NCBI GenBank assembly: GCA_013398015.1
Contig: VZRR01012876.1
Location: forward strand, 1 to 64,000
DNA length: 64,000 nt
DNA from: Oreocharis arfaki
Taxonomy: Eukaryota; Chordata; Aves; Passeriformes; Paramythiidae
Direction of reading: 5' to 3'
In this document: in pieces, positions 34,472 through 46,338 of the stretch
How the letters are laid out: the number at the start of each line of letters is the position of its first letter
Position numbering within the stretch: the stretch's first letter is position 1
Made by a program: the position numbers and the translations under genes
Notes under the pieces: model-generated
Seen by the model: only the letters and a program-made list of their open reading frames with translations
Databases searched by the model: none
What the model was told of the DNA's origin: nothing

Positions 34472-34825
34472 TGTAGATGCTGAAAAGCTGCTGGCAGGGA
34501 AAAATCCAGCATTTTGCAAGTATTCTGTGAGAAAGCTGTTAGTTCTCACGCGAACAAGCAAGATGGTTTTCTAAACATCTTGCAGGTGTTGTTTGTATGT
34601 AAGTTTGTTATGAATCTAAGTAGAAATATTTTGAAAATGGGTTTCATGAGCTCTAACCAATCACTTGGAGAGGTGGTTGGACCAGAGACCAATGATCTTT
34701 TGCCATATACCAATGTGAGGATTATATAAATCCCGCCTGTAATTAAATAAATAATTCACTTTCTCTCAACTTTACCCTCGACTTAGACTCTCGTTTCTCC
34801 TCACCGTCCATGTCCCACAGCGACA
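34472..34825 (+). mobile_element. Solo LTR, family D, copy 1, 6-bp TSD CAGGTC
   Basis: The 354-bp element runs from TGTAGATGCTGAAAAGC to CCCACAGCGACA between exact 6-bp duplications CAGGTC (34466-34471 and 34826-34831). CCAAT motifs near 34659, TATATAAA at 34723-34730 and AATAAA at 34746-34751 form a compact class II promoter. The 6-bp TSD and small size fit class II (beta/alpha-type) elements, unlike the 5-bp families here. It matches 53027-53356. Confidence 0.96.
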
Positions 34826-34831
34826 CAGGTC

Positions 34832-37129
34832 AGATGAGCTATTAATCTCTCACGGAGTTACACCATGATCTAAAACTCTTTATTAATCTGAAACTGGTCT
34901 GTCTGCAGCCTTTTTGGCATGATTCTGGTTTCAGATATTAGTCCAAAGAGTGTGGATTTCATTACAGTTGCTGAAGAGGTGTCCAGAACCAGAGATAGAG
35001 GCTTCAAACTGCATCACACAACAGAAAGATTTTTTCCCCCTAAATCTACAAAGCACAGTACTCAATCTGGGAAATTACTTTAGCTGTTTTCAGCAAATCT
35101 TTTATGTGTGAATGTAATGATGTTCTACAGTGTTTCTGAGGCACAGGATAAACAAGTGGAGAGATGTCCTGAAATTCCATTCTGCTTTTAAGGAGAAAAT
35201 ATGCCTTGGTTTCTGGGGAAAGGAGCCTTAAATGGGAAGCAAGGAGTTATTTACAAGGTTTTCTGTCAATAAAAGTGTCTTCTGGAGTGTGATCAATGAA
35301 ATTTATTGTGGGAATCACCCATCACTCAAACAGAAATTGATGTTCAAGCAGTCAAAATGCCAGAGGTGCAAAATCACAGTCTGTACTCAGTTGATGTTCT
35401 GTAGAAACCAGAAGACAAAGGAAAAGCAAGATGTGTCTTGTCCCAGAAATACATGCTGTCCTTGGATACAAAACATAGTCTTTCAATTCAAATCTCAGAA
35501 AGCTGTAGGATGCTGGTCCTTAATGTACAGGAATTATATAGCAGTTATGTCTTGATGTTAAGAGAATATATTATCTGTAAAGATGGTGTGGAGTAGGAGT
35601 ACAGAAGGGAGAGGCGTCTTTACAAATGTTTAGAAATGGGGAGATCTTCAGTGCTTTGGAGCTCAGTGTACTGCTTCCTGTCACTTCAGAGACACAGATG
35701 AAATAACAGTGCTTGGCTGTATGTGATGTTTTGCTTTACAAAAACAGGCAAAGGGCTGCAAACTGAATTTCCCCTGCTTTGGTTGAAGGAGCGGGAAGAA
35801 AAGACTTGATTCTAAGATGGGTTATTCAACACCGTATGAAAACAAGGTTGCCAGAAAGTCTTCTGATGTACATATGCAAAGTCACCTTGAGGTTTTGGAA
35901 ACCCGAGACTTGCAGGGTAAAATTCAGTCCCCACCTCCATCTATTGTCATGATGTTGCTTTTAATACCTTACTGAGCATTTGTAGGACACCAGATGCAGA
36001 TGGACTGAGGAAGACTTAGAAACCCCTGCCATTTTCCTCAAAATCCATCCTTTGAAGTGAACGAAACCACTTTCACTCTGTCAGGCTAGCAACAAGAAAA
36101 CAAGGTAGCAAAAGAGAAGACTTTTATCTACCCTTTGTCAGAATCACTATTTTAAGCCACTTCCAAAGCTACTTTGATATGGCCTTTTCCACTCAAAGTT
36201 TTCCATTCAGGGAGGCTTCAACCTCAACCATTTCAAGTGGAGTATTACAGATCTATTTGAAAGGGCTTCGTAGATATTTTTTGAGTTAAAGCTTCACATA
36301 ACATCCAGGGCATCTGAGGCAGTCATTATTGGTCATTAAAACTATTGAGCACCCCTAACTCCAAGAGAAAGCAGGAGGAGCACACTGTTCAGAACTTTGG
36401 AAAAGCCCACTTTTAAGGTAATTTTCCTGTGTTGGAGCTATAAATACACACACACACACACACATCCCTTTCCTGAGGCCCTGCAAGGTAGTCTTTCCCC
36501 TGCTTGAAAAGGGCTGTAGGTGTTTAACAGTTTTGGCAGAGCCTGGGTTCATTTAGCTGGGTCAGTAGATAGCTGGCTCTCAACCAGAGAACACAAAGTG
36601 GACGTAAATGGTAATTTCTGTAGCCAAGGCAGTTTTCAGATGGAGTGAAGAAAAAGGAGTGAATAGCAGAGTGAGGTATAGTGTTGGCTGAAATGGAGTA
36701 TAAGGTCACATAACTCACATTTAAACCTAAAACTCACCTTCCTTCACCAGGGATTCCTCATGATCTTTTTGAGCCACCCTTCTCATGCCAGAAGCTTTTA
36801 AAGGGGTTTCTTAACACACAGAACTTTCTGTTTCTCTTTCATCCTAAAATGCCAGCCATTGATCCAATGAAACTTCTTAACTAATTAGTGTTCAGCTTTG
36901 TGAGTGAAAGTTGACCAGGGGCTGGGGATCAGCCCCACCACTTTGCGGGGATCACAGTTGTTTCAGTTTTTGCCATTTGCTTTCCTTGCTTAAGATCTTG
37001 CATTTTGACATATTGCTTCAATACAGATTACAGTACATTTTATGACACCTTTGCTGGAGGGCCAATGGCCACATTCCTTCCATCTATCCTGCATGCAATT
37101 TTCATTCTCTTATCTTCAATGCATTATAG
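34832..37129. other. Unique intergenic DNA
   Basis: Nothing recognised apart from a (CA)n run at 36445-36464. The 107-codon plus frame at 35232-35555 has no family features. Confidence 0.5.
36445..36464. repeat. (CA)n microsatellite
   Basis: Ten uninterrupted CA units. Confidence 0.93.
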
Positions 37130-37136
37130 AAACCAA

Positions 37137-37335
37137 TCTTTCTTTCTTCTCTTTCCTTTCTTTCCTTCCTCTCTCTCTTTCTCTTTTTTCCTCTCTTCCC
37201 CTGCCCTCCCCCCCACCTCCCCATCACCACTCCCTACTCCCTACTCCTACTCCTACTCCTACTCCTACTCCTNNNNNNNNNNNNNNNNNNNNNNNNNNNN
37301 NNNNNNNNNNNNNNNNNNNNNNNNCCCCCCCCACC
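37137..37335. repeat. Polypyrimidine tract with (CTCCTA)n and a 52-base gap
   Basis: About 135 bases of almost pure pyrimidine on the plus strand (TTTC/TTCC runs, then CCCC) pass into six-base CTCCTA units at about 37232-37272. N fills 37273-37324, followed by a C-run. A mirror-type purine/pyrimidine tract can form triplex DNA and often breaks assemblies. Confidence 0.93.
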
Positions 37336-37389
37336 CTTCCGATATTGTGGGTTATTACCTCAATCCTTTTCAGCTGAGAAAGTTTTGAG

Positions 37390-38282
37390 GTAATGACCTG
37401 AAACTTCCTGGAAAAGATCCCAAAAAGCCCCAAATGGAAACCACATGCAACGTATTAGGGACCCTCATGGCATAAAAAAACATTAGTGCAAGTAACTACA
37501 ATGTACATTGATCAGCTACTTATGTACCAGCCAGTAAGAGGTATGATCAGCCATGAACATGAACCAGGTGGGGCAATTAGCTGATCTGCTAAGTTATAGC
37601 AAAAAAGGTGAAAAAATATATTCTCTTTTAGGAAACAGTTCCTTTAATCATCATACTTGAAGCTGTATTGGGGATCTGACTCTTTGCAGTAGCAAAAACT
37701 TGGAAGAGATCCACAGAACCTGCATGATGCCAAATGCTATTGGGTTATGAACCCACAGAGCCCCACTGATGCTTGCTTGATGCTGTAGTATCAAGGTGAA
37801 AAAGCCAGAGAACTTTTTATTGTTACCACAGGGAGAAAATAGCTCTTTTTTTCTCTATACCCAATTAAAATAATGTCTTTTTCATCAGTAACAAGAAAAT
37901 GCATCATCTCGCCCTCCACCCCTCAGCAATCCTATAGTTCAACGGACACAAGCAAGCAAGAAGGGATCATGATAAAACAGTAATTTTGGCCCACCTCCAG
38001 GAAAATATTTCAGCTTTTGTTTTCCATAAAAGTTGAATGCACTTAATGGAAGTGAAGGTGAGTTAATACTGAGTGGCTCTGGGCCTGTGGTGTTGCAGAG
38101 CCATCTCATCATCTCTTTCACCATGCAGTACCATGGGAACATGACTTGTGCTTTTTTGGAGTATTGTTTTATTAAATCCAGATGATGCAATTCAGCCCAG
38201 GGCCTGGTGCTATCCATTCTTCTTACAATTCAGGGACAATATCCTGCCACAGAAAGGTGCAGAGTATCAAAAGTACCAAGCA
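37390..38282. other. Unique spacer
   Basis: No gene or named element recognised. Confidence 0.5.
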
Positions 38283-38455
38283 TTTTAACAGGCTGCCCAG
38301 GGAAGTGGTGGAGTCCCCATCCCTGGAGGGATTTAATAGACATATGGATGTGGCACTTGAGGACATGGGTTAATGGTGGGCTTGGAAGTGCTGGGGAAAC
38401 AGTTTGGCTTGATGATCTTAAACGGCTTTTCCAACCTAAATGGTTCTAAGAGATC
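38283..38455 (+). mobile_element. CR1 LINE 3' end, short
   Basis: GGCTGCCCAGGGAAGTGGTG, CCATCCCTGGAGGGATTTAA, GATGTGGCACTTGAGGACAT and CTTTTCCAACCTAAATGGTT follow the CR1 3' UTR in order. The terminal short repeats are worn away. Confidence 0.88.
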
Positions 38456-40339
38456 TGAAGGAGTAACAGCAGCTTGGGTGCTCCAATACAGTTTTACCCA
38501 TCACACCAATGTAAGGATGTAACTTATTGCAAGTGATCTACCATATTGCAAACAACACTGTTCCAGAGCCCAAACCAAGGTAGAAGAAGCAGCTACCAGC
38601 AGAACAGTCTGTCCAGGAGCATGGCAATATCACGCTTATGGTGGGGGAAGGAACCCTCATACTTAGTTTCTCTTCCCCTTTTTCCTTTCCAGTGAAACCA
38701 CACTGGAAATTCTAAGAGCAGAACAATGACTCCAGACAGCTGCCAACTCTTGTGACTTCATTATGCTAGTCATAATGTCAATGTTTTTTCTTAAAGCCCC
38801 AGTTCCAGGAGCTGAGTATGTAGGCTTTCATTTCTCCCCTCCTTGGGGGAAAAAATAAGTTTATTTTTGCCTTAATGGATGTTGAAAAAGCTAGAATATA
38901 TATCCTGAGTGTGCCTAAATGTACCAAAATCAAGGAGTCAATGAAAAAGAATCCAGAGTACATTAATCCTCATGATTTCTAAGCCAGCCTCAGAATTTAT
39001 GAGCCTGTTGCTTCAGATTCATCATTTTGGCATGACTGGCAGAGATAAGAACGTAAGAATATAAGAAACAGCTGAGAGGAAGAAAAGGGAAAGGTGAGTT
39101 GTTTGACCTTGTTCTCCATGTTGGGATGCTGGACAATTATTTACAGTAATTCTTCTGTGCCTCAGTATAATCTCCAAAATCGCTTCGCCTGTCACTTTTG
39201 CAAAAGTATAAATGCCAGGCTAGAGCTGAAAAGAGTTTGATAACATTTTCAGGAAATTTTGGAATATTATTCCACTTCTATTTTATTCATTCTGTGATTT
39301 CCATCTCTTTTTCGTTTCTTTTTTTTGCCTCCTGTGCAGTAGAAATTTTGCAACCAGCCTTTGCCCTGGGCATGGCCTTTTTGCACGTTAAGAAGCACAA
39401 AAGGAGTAGAGAATAAAAGGCGACCTCATTTTTTGTTTTCACAGGTTTTTTAAGAGAAGAGGTTTGCCATCTGGGTGGAAATCTGACAAAACAACACAGG
39501 AGAGGTTGGACCCATCAGCCAAGCCGAACAGCTTCAGGGAAGCTACACGAAAACCAAATCACTCCACTCGAATAATTTATTGAAGCTGGTTTGCAGGGAT
39601 AATAACAAAAAGAAATTCAGCTCTTTTATCTCCTCTTGCAGCATGAGGTCCCATGCCAGACATTTGCAAAGCACTTTTCTCAAGCTGTAGTGAGAGTTTC
39701 ACCTGGAGTGTTGTGCAGGAGTCAGCTGGGAGAGAAAACAGCACAAACTACCACTGTGGCTCTGTAATGTGGCATCTCAGGGCTTCACAGTCCATTCCTT
39801 CAGCATGTCCTGCTTGTGAAACTTCTGTTTATCATCCTGTGTTAGTCCCTGATTGGTAATGCTCAACTAGAGGCATTTTTGGCTACTCCTTGACTTGTGG
39901 TAGATGAGTCACTGGCTTGCTGTACTGCCATCTGGGGCTGGGACAGGGGACATCTCAGACCATCTCACCTTCTCTCTACCATGGAATGTAGCCCATAGGG
40001 CTAGGAGGACTTTAATCACTTGGGTCCTCTTGAATCTGAATGCCTTTAGGTTGCCATCTAGGTCCCAGACCTCCCCCACCTGAAAATACCCTGCTAGACC
40101 TTGACCTCCTTGTCTTTGGCTCTCAAGGACACAGTAGTGCCTGCCTTCTCTCTTGGCTAAATGCGTGCTCAGATGATTGTGCTGACTTTGCTATTCATCA
40201 GTGTTAATTTATATCTCTAGGACTAAATCCTGCCAATTAACTGTGAAAGTTCTTCAATGGAATTGACTGAAGAAATAAAAAGCAGAAAAATATAGAGAAA
40301 TAAGGGCTGCTAAGAAACCATTTCCAATTTGACAGAGTA
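38456..40339. other. Unique spacer
   Basis: No gene or named element recognised over 1.9 kb. Confidence 0.5.
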
Positions 40340-40865
40340 GTTCTTAGGCACTGATGAGGCCACACCGTGAATCTTGTCTTCACTTTTGGCTCCCTCACAA
40401 AGAGAAAGACACTGAGGTGCTGGAGGGTGTCCAGAGAAGGGAACGGAACTGAGGAAGGGTCTGAAGCACGAGTCTGATGAGGAGCAGCTGGGGGGTCTCA
40501 GCCTGGAGAAAAGGAGGCTCAGGGGGAACCTTTTCACTCTCTACAACTCCCTGACAGGAGGGTGCAGCCAGGTGGGTGTTGGTCTGTTCTCCCAGTAACA
40601 GGTGTTTCAAAAAGAGGAAATGTCCTCAAGTTGTGCCAGAAGAGATTTGAATTGAATATTAGGAAATATTTCTCCCGTGAAAGGGCTATTCAGCCCTGGA
40701 ACGGTCTGCCAAGAGTGGTAGATTCCCCATCCCTGGGAGGATTTAAAAGCAGTGTAGATGTGGCACTTGCGGATATGGGTTCCTAGTGGCCTTGGCAATG
40801 CTGAGGGAATGGTTGGACCCAATGATCTTAGAGGGCTTTTCCAACCTAAAATATTCCATGTTTCT
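40340..40865 (+). mobile_element. CR1 LINE 3' portion
   Basis: It runs from CACTGATGAGGCCACACC through GACACTGAGGTGCTGGAGG, AGTCTGATGAGGAGCAGC, GAGAAAAGGAGGCTCAGGG, CCCTGACAGGAGGGTGCAGC and GATGTGGCACTTGCGG to GGCTTTTCCAACCTAAAATA. It covers the end of ORF2 and the 3' UTR. It is close to the subfamily of the piece at 38283. Confidence 0.9.
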
Positions 40866-41716
40866 ATGATAAAAGGTCACTTAACTTTCAAAACTTAACA
40901 AAATCAGTCCAATATTATTCACAGTCCAAGATGTGCTGGTAGAAAAGGACCTCTGGAGGTCTTTTATCCATACAAAATAAAAGCAGCATAATCTATTGTC
41001 TGTTTTATTTGCCACTACAGAAAACTGTTAGGCTTTACCCATCCATCCAGCTATTCCTTAAGAAGCTGGAGGCTGCTTTTAAATCTTCTCTTTAAAGAAG
41101 CACAACTCCTTCAGGCTCATCTTGTAGGTCTTGCAAGTACCTGACCACCTTGGTAGCTTCACAGAGCTTAGTAGTTTTTAATCTCATCTTGGAAGGATGG
41201 TGGGCCAAGAAAAGAGCAAGGCAGGGAAAACAGGAAGAGCCTTCCCTCACAGGAGTGCTAGTCCAGCTTTGGGGCCTCGAGGAATTTACACATCTCTGAA
41301 AATATGCTGGTAAGTGCAAGAGCAGATTTACTGGGTAGACTGGGAAAATCCATCATCCTTTCCCTCTTAGCACTGCTCCATCTATCACACACACAATGCT
41401 ACAAGATAAGGAGCCAGACTGCTGTCCTTTTTTATATTACAGCTCCCCAAAGCCCTGAAGCACTTGAGTCCAAACTTGGAGGGCTCTTAGGCTGTTCTTT
41501 GGCAATGGAGCATAACACACAGCATGCAGTTTGTTCTGCCTTTCCATTACAAACCTCTTTTAAGTTGCAAGTGACTTAGCCACACTTCAGCAGTTCAACT
41601 TGGCATTTCCTATGCCTGGGGATGATCTTGTGGTGTGAAATTTTCACAAAATCTTGGCTTGTGAACCTTAAGTGGCTTTGACAATGTCTTTTTTTTCTTT
41701 TCTTTTTTTTTTTTAA
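40866..41716. other. Unique spacer ending in a T-rich tract
   Basis: Nothing recognised until the pyrimidine tract at 41688-41714, which precedes the ERV fragment. Confidence 0.5.
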
Positions 41717-41723
41717 TTCACAG

Positions 41724-41986
41724 GGTCAGATTCTCGGCTGGTGTCTGCAGTTCACAACTGCTATGTACCCAGCCAGCTGCTGCTGCGAAAACCCCGATGG
41801 AGAAGAAGACGCAGAGAGAGAGTGGGACTGCAAAAAACATCTGCAGCACAAGACTGGAGTCAGCGCCCACCTCCAGCTTTAACACCAACCTGCCGCCTTC
41901 ACCTCTTAAGTTTGTTTATTGCATTTGTTATTTCATTTCTTTTAAATGGTATTTTATATGCTTTAAATTATAATTTGTTTTCGTGA
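41724..41986 (+). CDS. Small ORF in ERV 3' region: arginine-rich then membrane segment (unrecognised)
   Basis: The frame is open from 41717 to the TGA at 41984-41986. No ATG begins it. It starts right after an acceptor-like TTCACAG (41717-41723) behind a 27-base T-rich tract, so it could be read only from a spliced transcript. Features in order: a basic cluster KPRWRRRRRER (about residues 25-35), a proline-rich stretch (about 50-60), then a hydrophobic segment LSLFIAFVISFLLNGILYAL near the end. It could be a remnant of an env tail with a worn furin-like site, a small accessory protein, or chance. I do not recognise a family. Confidence 0.35.
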
Positions 41987-42138
41987 TAACTTTAAGTTCT
42001 TCCCCCTCCCCACCACAGAAGAACAGGTTTTGTTGCTGTCAAAAATTTTACGTGCTTTGCATTTATTAAAATGTCTGTTTGTGAAGCCCTTGGGAAAAGC
42101 CTTTCTAATTTCAAATTAGTAAATAAAACAGGGGGAGG

Positions 42139-42712
42139 TGTGGTGGTTGGTAAATAAATTAGTAGCTTAAAGACAAGGTGAATGGATTGGCTCCTCCCAA
42201 GGTCCTTTGTTCTTTCATTGTTGTGTATTCCCTTTTTGTTATTGCTATGGATTTTGTATTTCCCCTTCCCTTTCTTCCCTGTGTCTCCCCTTACGGGTTG
42301 CTCTCCCCTCCCTGCTCTCCCCTTGGCCCCTGTTCCTGGCCACTCCTTCGGGTTTCCCCTATTTGCCCCTGCACCTCAGCCCGCCCCTGTACCACCCCTG
42401 TGCCCTGAGACCATTGGTTCTCATGCTCTCTCCGCCCTCCCTTTCCCCATATAAGACCCCACGGCCCTCGTGTGTCTTGGTCTTCGCCTCTGGGCTCGTC
42501 CTGGGGCCATGGCCCTGGGATTCCCGATGCCATCTAAATAAAGTTTTTCTGTGGAACCTATGCGGAGACCCTCCTCGCCTCCTTTTCCACCGCCGCGTCG
42601 AGGAGCTGATGCTTTGCTGGGGCGCAAACGCTCCGAGCGCCTTTGACGCTCCCGGGAAAGACGCGACCTGCCACGCCGCTGCCAGCGCGCATTTAAAAAC
42701 ATTTACAACACA
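42139..42712 (+). mobile_element. 3' LTR of that ERV
   Basis: It starts TGTGGTGGTTGGTAAATAAA after the polypurine tract. The TATA box CATATAAG is at 42449-42456 and AATAAA at 42537-42542. The U5 part (42560-42700) is GC- and CpG-rich. The end is set at the last CA of TTTACAACACA, but without a TSD it is uncertain by several bases. A 206-codon plus frame (42207-42827) across it is a composition effect. Confidence 0.82.
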
Positions 42713-43159
42713 AACTCTGCATAAAGCATTATGTTTTCATGATACTGCTACTTCTTATTTAGGCGTAAGCCCTTTATTTTCTTTTCTGAGTCAAGGTTTG
42801 CCTGGGCCATGGCTGCAGGGAGCTTAGGTCCATGTAGTGTGATGCAAAGCCTGAGAGCCAAGAAGCATGATGTATCAGTGTCTGACTCAGGTCAGGCACA
42901 AATAGTGCCAAGATATTGCTGACACTTGGAGGTTTCTGCCTGATGCTCCACAGATGTTTCAGTGGTGGTGAGGTGTTTCATCAGAATGACTTCTGCACAA
43001 GTGCACCTTTAGTTTTAGTGCTTTGATTTGCAATTTTCACTTAAACTGTCTTGCTTTTTCTCCACAAGTTTGGTAACATCTCTACCTAGAGGTAGTTTCT
43101 CAGTCCAGGTGCCATGAATTCCCTAGCTAATTGTAAGGAAAGATCTGACAACAGATCCT
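42713..43159. other. Unique spacer
   Basis: No gene or named element recognised. Confidence 0.5.
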
Positions 43160-44038
43160 GACAGCACTGTGCTGCGTGGTGTGGTTGGCACGTTGGAAGG
43201 AAGAGATGCCATCCAGAGGCGCTTTGACAGGCTGGAGAGGTGGGTCTGTGCAAACCTCATGATGCTCAGAAAGGCCAAGTGCAAGGTCCTGCACATAGGC
43301 GGGGGCAATCCCAAGCACAAGCGTAGGCTGGGCAGAGAATGAATCAACAATAGCCCTGTGGAGAAAGACTTGGGGGCATTTGTGTATGAAAAGCTCGATA
43401 TAACTCAGCAAAGCAACTCGCAGCCCAGAAAGCCAACCACATCCTCAGCTACGTCAAAAGAGGTGTGACCAGTGGGTCAAGGGCTTATCTGCCCCTCGAC
43501 TCTGCTCTTTGGACACCCCACGTGGAATACTGTGTGCAGCTTGGGGCCCCCAACAAACAAAAGATGTGAACCAGTTTGAACAAGTCCAGAGAAGAATCAC
43601 TAAATGATCACAGAACTGGAGCATGTCTCCTATGAAGACAGACAGGGAAAATTGGAACTTTTCAGTCTGGAGAAAAGAAGATTTCAGGGAGACCTTAGAG
43701 CCCCTGCCAGTGCCTAGAGGAGATTTACAAGAAGGCTGGAGAGGGACTTTTGACAAAGTCATGTAATGATAAGACATGGCGGAATGGCATTAAGTTCAAG
43801 GAGGATAAGTTTAAATTGGATATTGGGAAGAAATTCTTCCTATGAGGGTGCTGAGGGCCTGGCACAGGTTGCCCAGAGAACCAGTGGCTGCCCCACCCCT
43901 GGAAGTGTTCAAGGGCAGTCTGGATGGAGTTCTGAGCAACCCGGTCTAGTGGAAGGTGTCCCTGCCCATGGGTTTGGAACAAGATGTTTTTTAAGGTCCC
44001 TTCCAACCCAAACCATTCTATGATTTTATGATTCTATG
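43160..44038 (+). mobile_element. CR1 LINE 3' portion with intact tail
   Basis: It shows the CR1 RT C-terminal region (GAAGAGATGCCATCCAGAGG, GCCAAGTGCAAGGTCCTGCA), then the 3' UTR (GGCACAGGTTGCCCAGAGAA, GGTCTAGTGGAAGGTGTCCC) and the characteristic octamer-type tail (ATTCTATG, ATTTTATG, ATTCTATG) at 44013-44036. It is 5'-truncated and its frames are broken by stops and indels. Confidence 0.93.
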
Positions 44039-44040
44039 AG

Positions 44041-46333
44041 CTGGCACATTAGCCAAACCCCAGACTTCCACACAGCTCCCCTGATGCTAGGATTAGGACA
44101 TGGGTGACAGAAATATCTAAATTAAGGTGTCAGCTAACTTCCCAGTTTGCCTTTCCCAAGCAGCCTTTTCTTTACTTTTGTTCTGCTCCATCACCCCAGA
44201 CGGGATATTTCCTCTCTGGTTTGTGCAGCCAAAAAACCATTTATCTTCTTTTCAAATAGCCGTGTGTCATCTGTTAAAAAGAATCTTGTCAAGGCCTGTG
44301 AAGAGCTTGAAAAATGTGCTAATATTAAGCAGACTTTCATACCAAAATCCCTGTATCCCATGAAAGGTCAGTCAGTTCAGTTCATATGCTACATGAAAGA
44401 CAAATAACAGCATTAATGACTGGATCTGGTAAAGAACTAGCTGCAGTCAAGTAAGTTTCTAAGGCAGTCATGGGGTCAGGGCTGTAATGTGTTAATTACT
44501 CACATGGGGTAGTCATCCAGCTAAATCCTCCTCACTAAGTGGTTGTGTCAGTGTGTGATGTATGTCATTAGCCTGTGAACCTGAAAAGTAATCATGTTTC
44601 TGCTGCCTGTGGTGGCTTCTTGTCTTTCACAACTCACTCTAGGGCTGGGCAAATCTGTCTGTTGGTAGTATTTTGGAATAAATTAGTGATGAGGTAGAAA
44701 CTGAGAGATCTCAACTGATGTCCCTCATGGAGGGGCTGAGCTCTCCTCATGTTCATGAAGGTGGCTCATTACTGTCTCCTAAGTGGTCTGGTTCCATCTT
44801 GGGGTATAGCTTAGAAAATATTCACAGTTTGGACAGATTCCCAGGCCCATGTAGGTCTCTCTTGGTGCCTCTGTGTCCTATTATCTCTTCGCATCTCTCT
44901 TACCTGCTTGTGGGGACTCTAGACCTGCCTCTTGCATTGTGTCAGTGCCTGAGAGTCCCAGCTGCAGGCACCTGTCCCTATGGGTCCTGTTCATGGAGGA
45001 ACTGCTCTGGAAGAGTCCAGGTAACAGGGAACCTCTCCTCATCCCATCTGCATTACAAAGCAGAGACTTGCAAGGCTCATCTCCCCCAGCTTCCCCTCCT
45101 TTCTCTTTTATGTCAGAGGAATCCACCATTCATCCCCCTGTGCAGTGACCCAAGGAGAGACGAACCAGCTTCCCCTGTTTTCAGGCTGCCCAGTGCTTTC
45201 TGGGATCAAGGACCATATAAACACATCCCTGTCCCTCTGGAGATGGCTTGGGCACCTGGCCCTGCTGCTGGAAGCACCACACAAGCCATCATTGTGACTG
45301 CCTGTTACTGAAGCTCAGAGCTGTCAAGATAAGAGCCATCCAAAGGACTGTCTACTTCAAGTACCAGACTCACCTGAAAAGTCTCTCCAAGATTTTGGAG
45401 GACTTTGCAGTAGAAGAGGTAGGTGCATCCATTGGCTTTACTTAGAAAATGAGGCTGTGCCATGGCCAGAGCATTTTCTGTTGTTGATGCTGGCTTAGAT
45501 ATTGTTATGCTGCTTCAATGTGCAATTTTACAGGCCACTCAATATTAAAACATTTTCCAATTGCTAGTCACATCATTATATCAGGCAGATGTTTGTCCTT
45601 TGGGAGAGCTGGCATCTGCATCCTCACATGATGTCAAATCAAGTAATTCAGATAATGCTTGACAAGTCTTCAAGAGCTCCCTCAGCATTCTCTTTGGTCT
45701 TTGCGTTGCCTCCAGGTGAGGCTGAGATTTTTGTCTGAGGGCTTGGCTGTGCTTTTGTATCTGTTGAATGCAGAAGAACTCTTCTAGGGGGTGACTAACC
45801 ACTGTGGACACCTCCAGGTCTTGGACATAAGTGGAGAGGGCCACAGGACAACACCAGCCAGAAGTAATTAAATGCCCAAAACCTCAAGTGTAGGGGTAGA
45901 AAAATGAAGGAATCCTTCATTATCTCACACTACCTTCGGGCAGCTCCATTTCTATGCAACTGCTTTTCCAGCCCATTTTCAAACGTCCTAGTTTGAAAGG
46001 GGCTTTCAAAAGCAGGATACATCCCCTACCTGTACAAAACAGGGAGCAGACCCATCAAACAGCTAATTGCTAAAGGGAAGGGGGGAAACAGTTCAGTGAG
46101 CAGAAGAGGGCCTACTTGTAAGTATGAAGAATGGGCACACTGATTTGCACTTGTAATCTTGCAGCGTGCCATGAATTTTTTCATCTGTGTGCCTGTTGTC
46201 CTCTCAGTGTCTGGTCTCAAAACCAGGTGCCATAGGTGCTGGGGTGGGTGTGTGTTTGCTTGACAAGCCTCTGCTACCTGCAGCAAAAAACCTGAGTTGT
46301 TCCATTCTGGAAGTTTGCTCAGTACTGCCATTC
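44041..46333. other. Unique intergenic DNA with one longer ORF
   Basis: A 197-codon ATG-started frame at 44718-45311 (plus) is the longest frame here outside repeats. It is rich in Ser, Leu, Pro and Cys and has no domain, signal or codon pattern I can name. A chance frame is the likely reading. Confidence 0.45.
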
Positions 46334-46338
46334 CCAGG

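Larger units (their letters stand above)
41717..42712 (+). mobile_element. 3' end of an ERV: internal remnant, polypurine tract and 3' LTR
   Basis: The order is: pyrimidine tract and TTCACAG acceptor-like site (to 41723), an 80-codon open frame, about 140 non-coding bases, polypurine tract AACAGGGGGAGG (42127-42138), then an LTR starting TGTGGTGGTTGG. The LTR promoter and polyadenylation signal are intact in sequence. No gag, pol or typical env domain is visible upstream, so the element is 5'-truncated or strongly deleted. The class is uncertain. Confidence 0.8.

Noticed and set aside
42207..42827. 206-codon plus-strand frame
   Set aside because: It crosses the U3-R-U5 of an LTR and reflects pyrimidine-rich composition.
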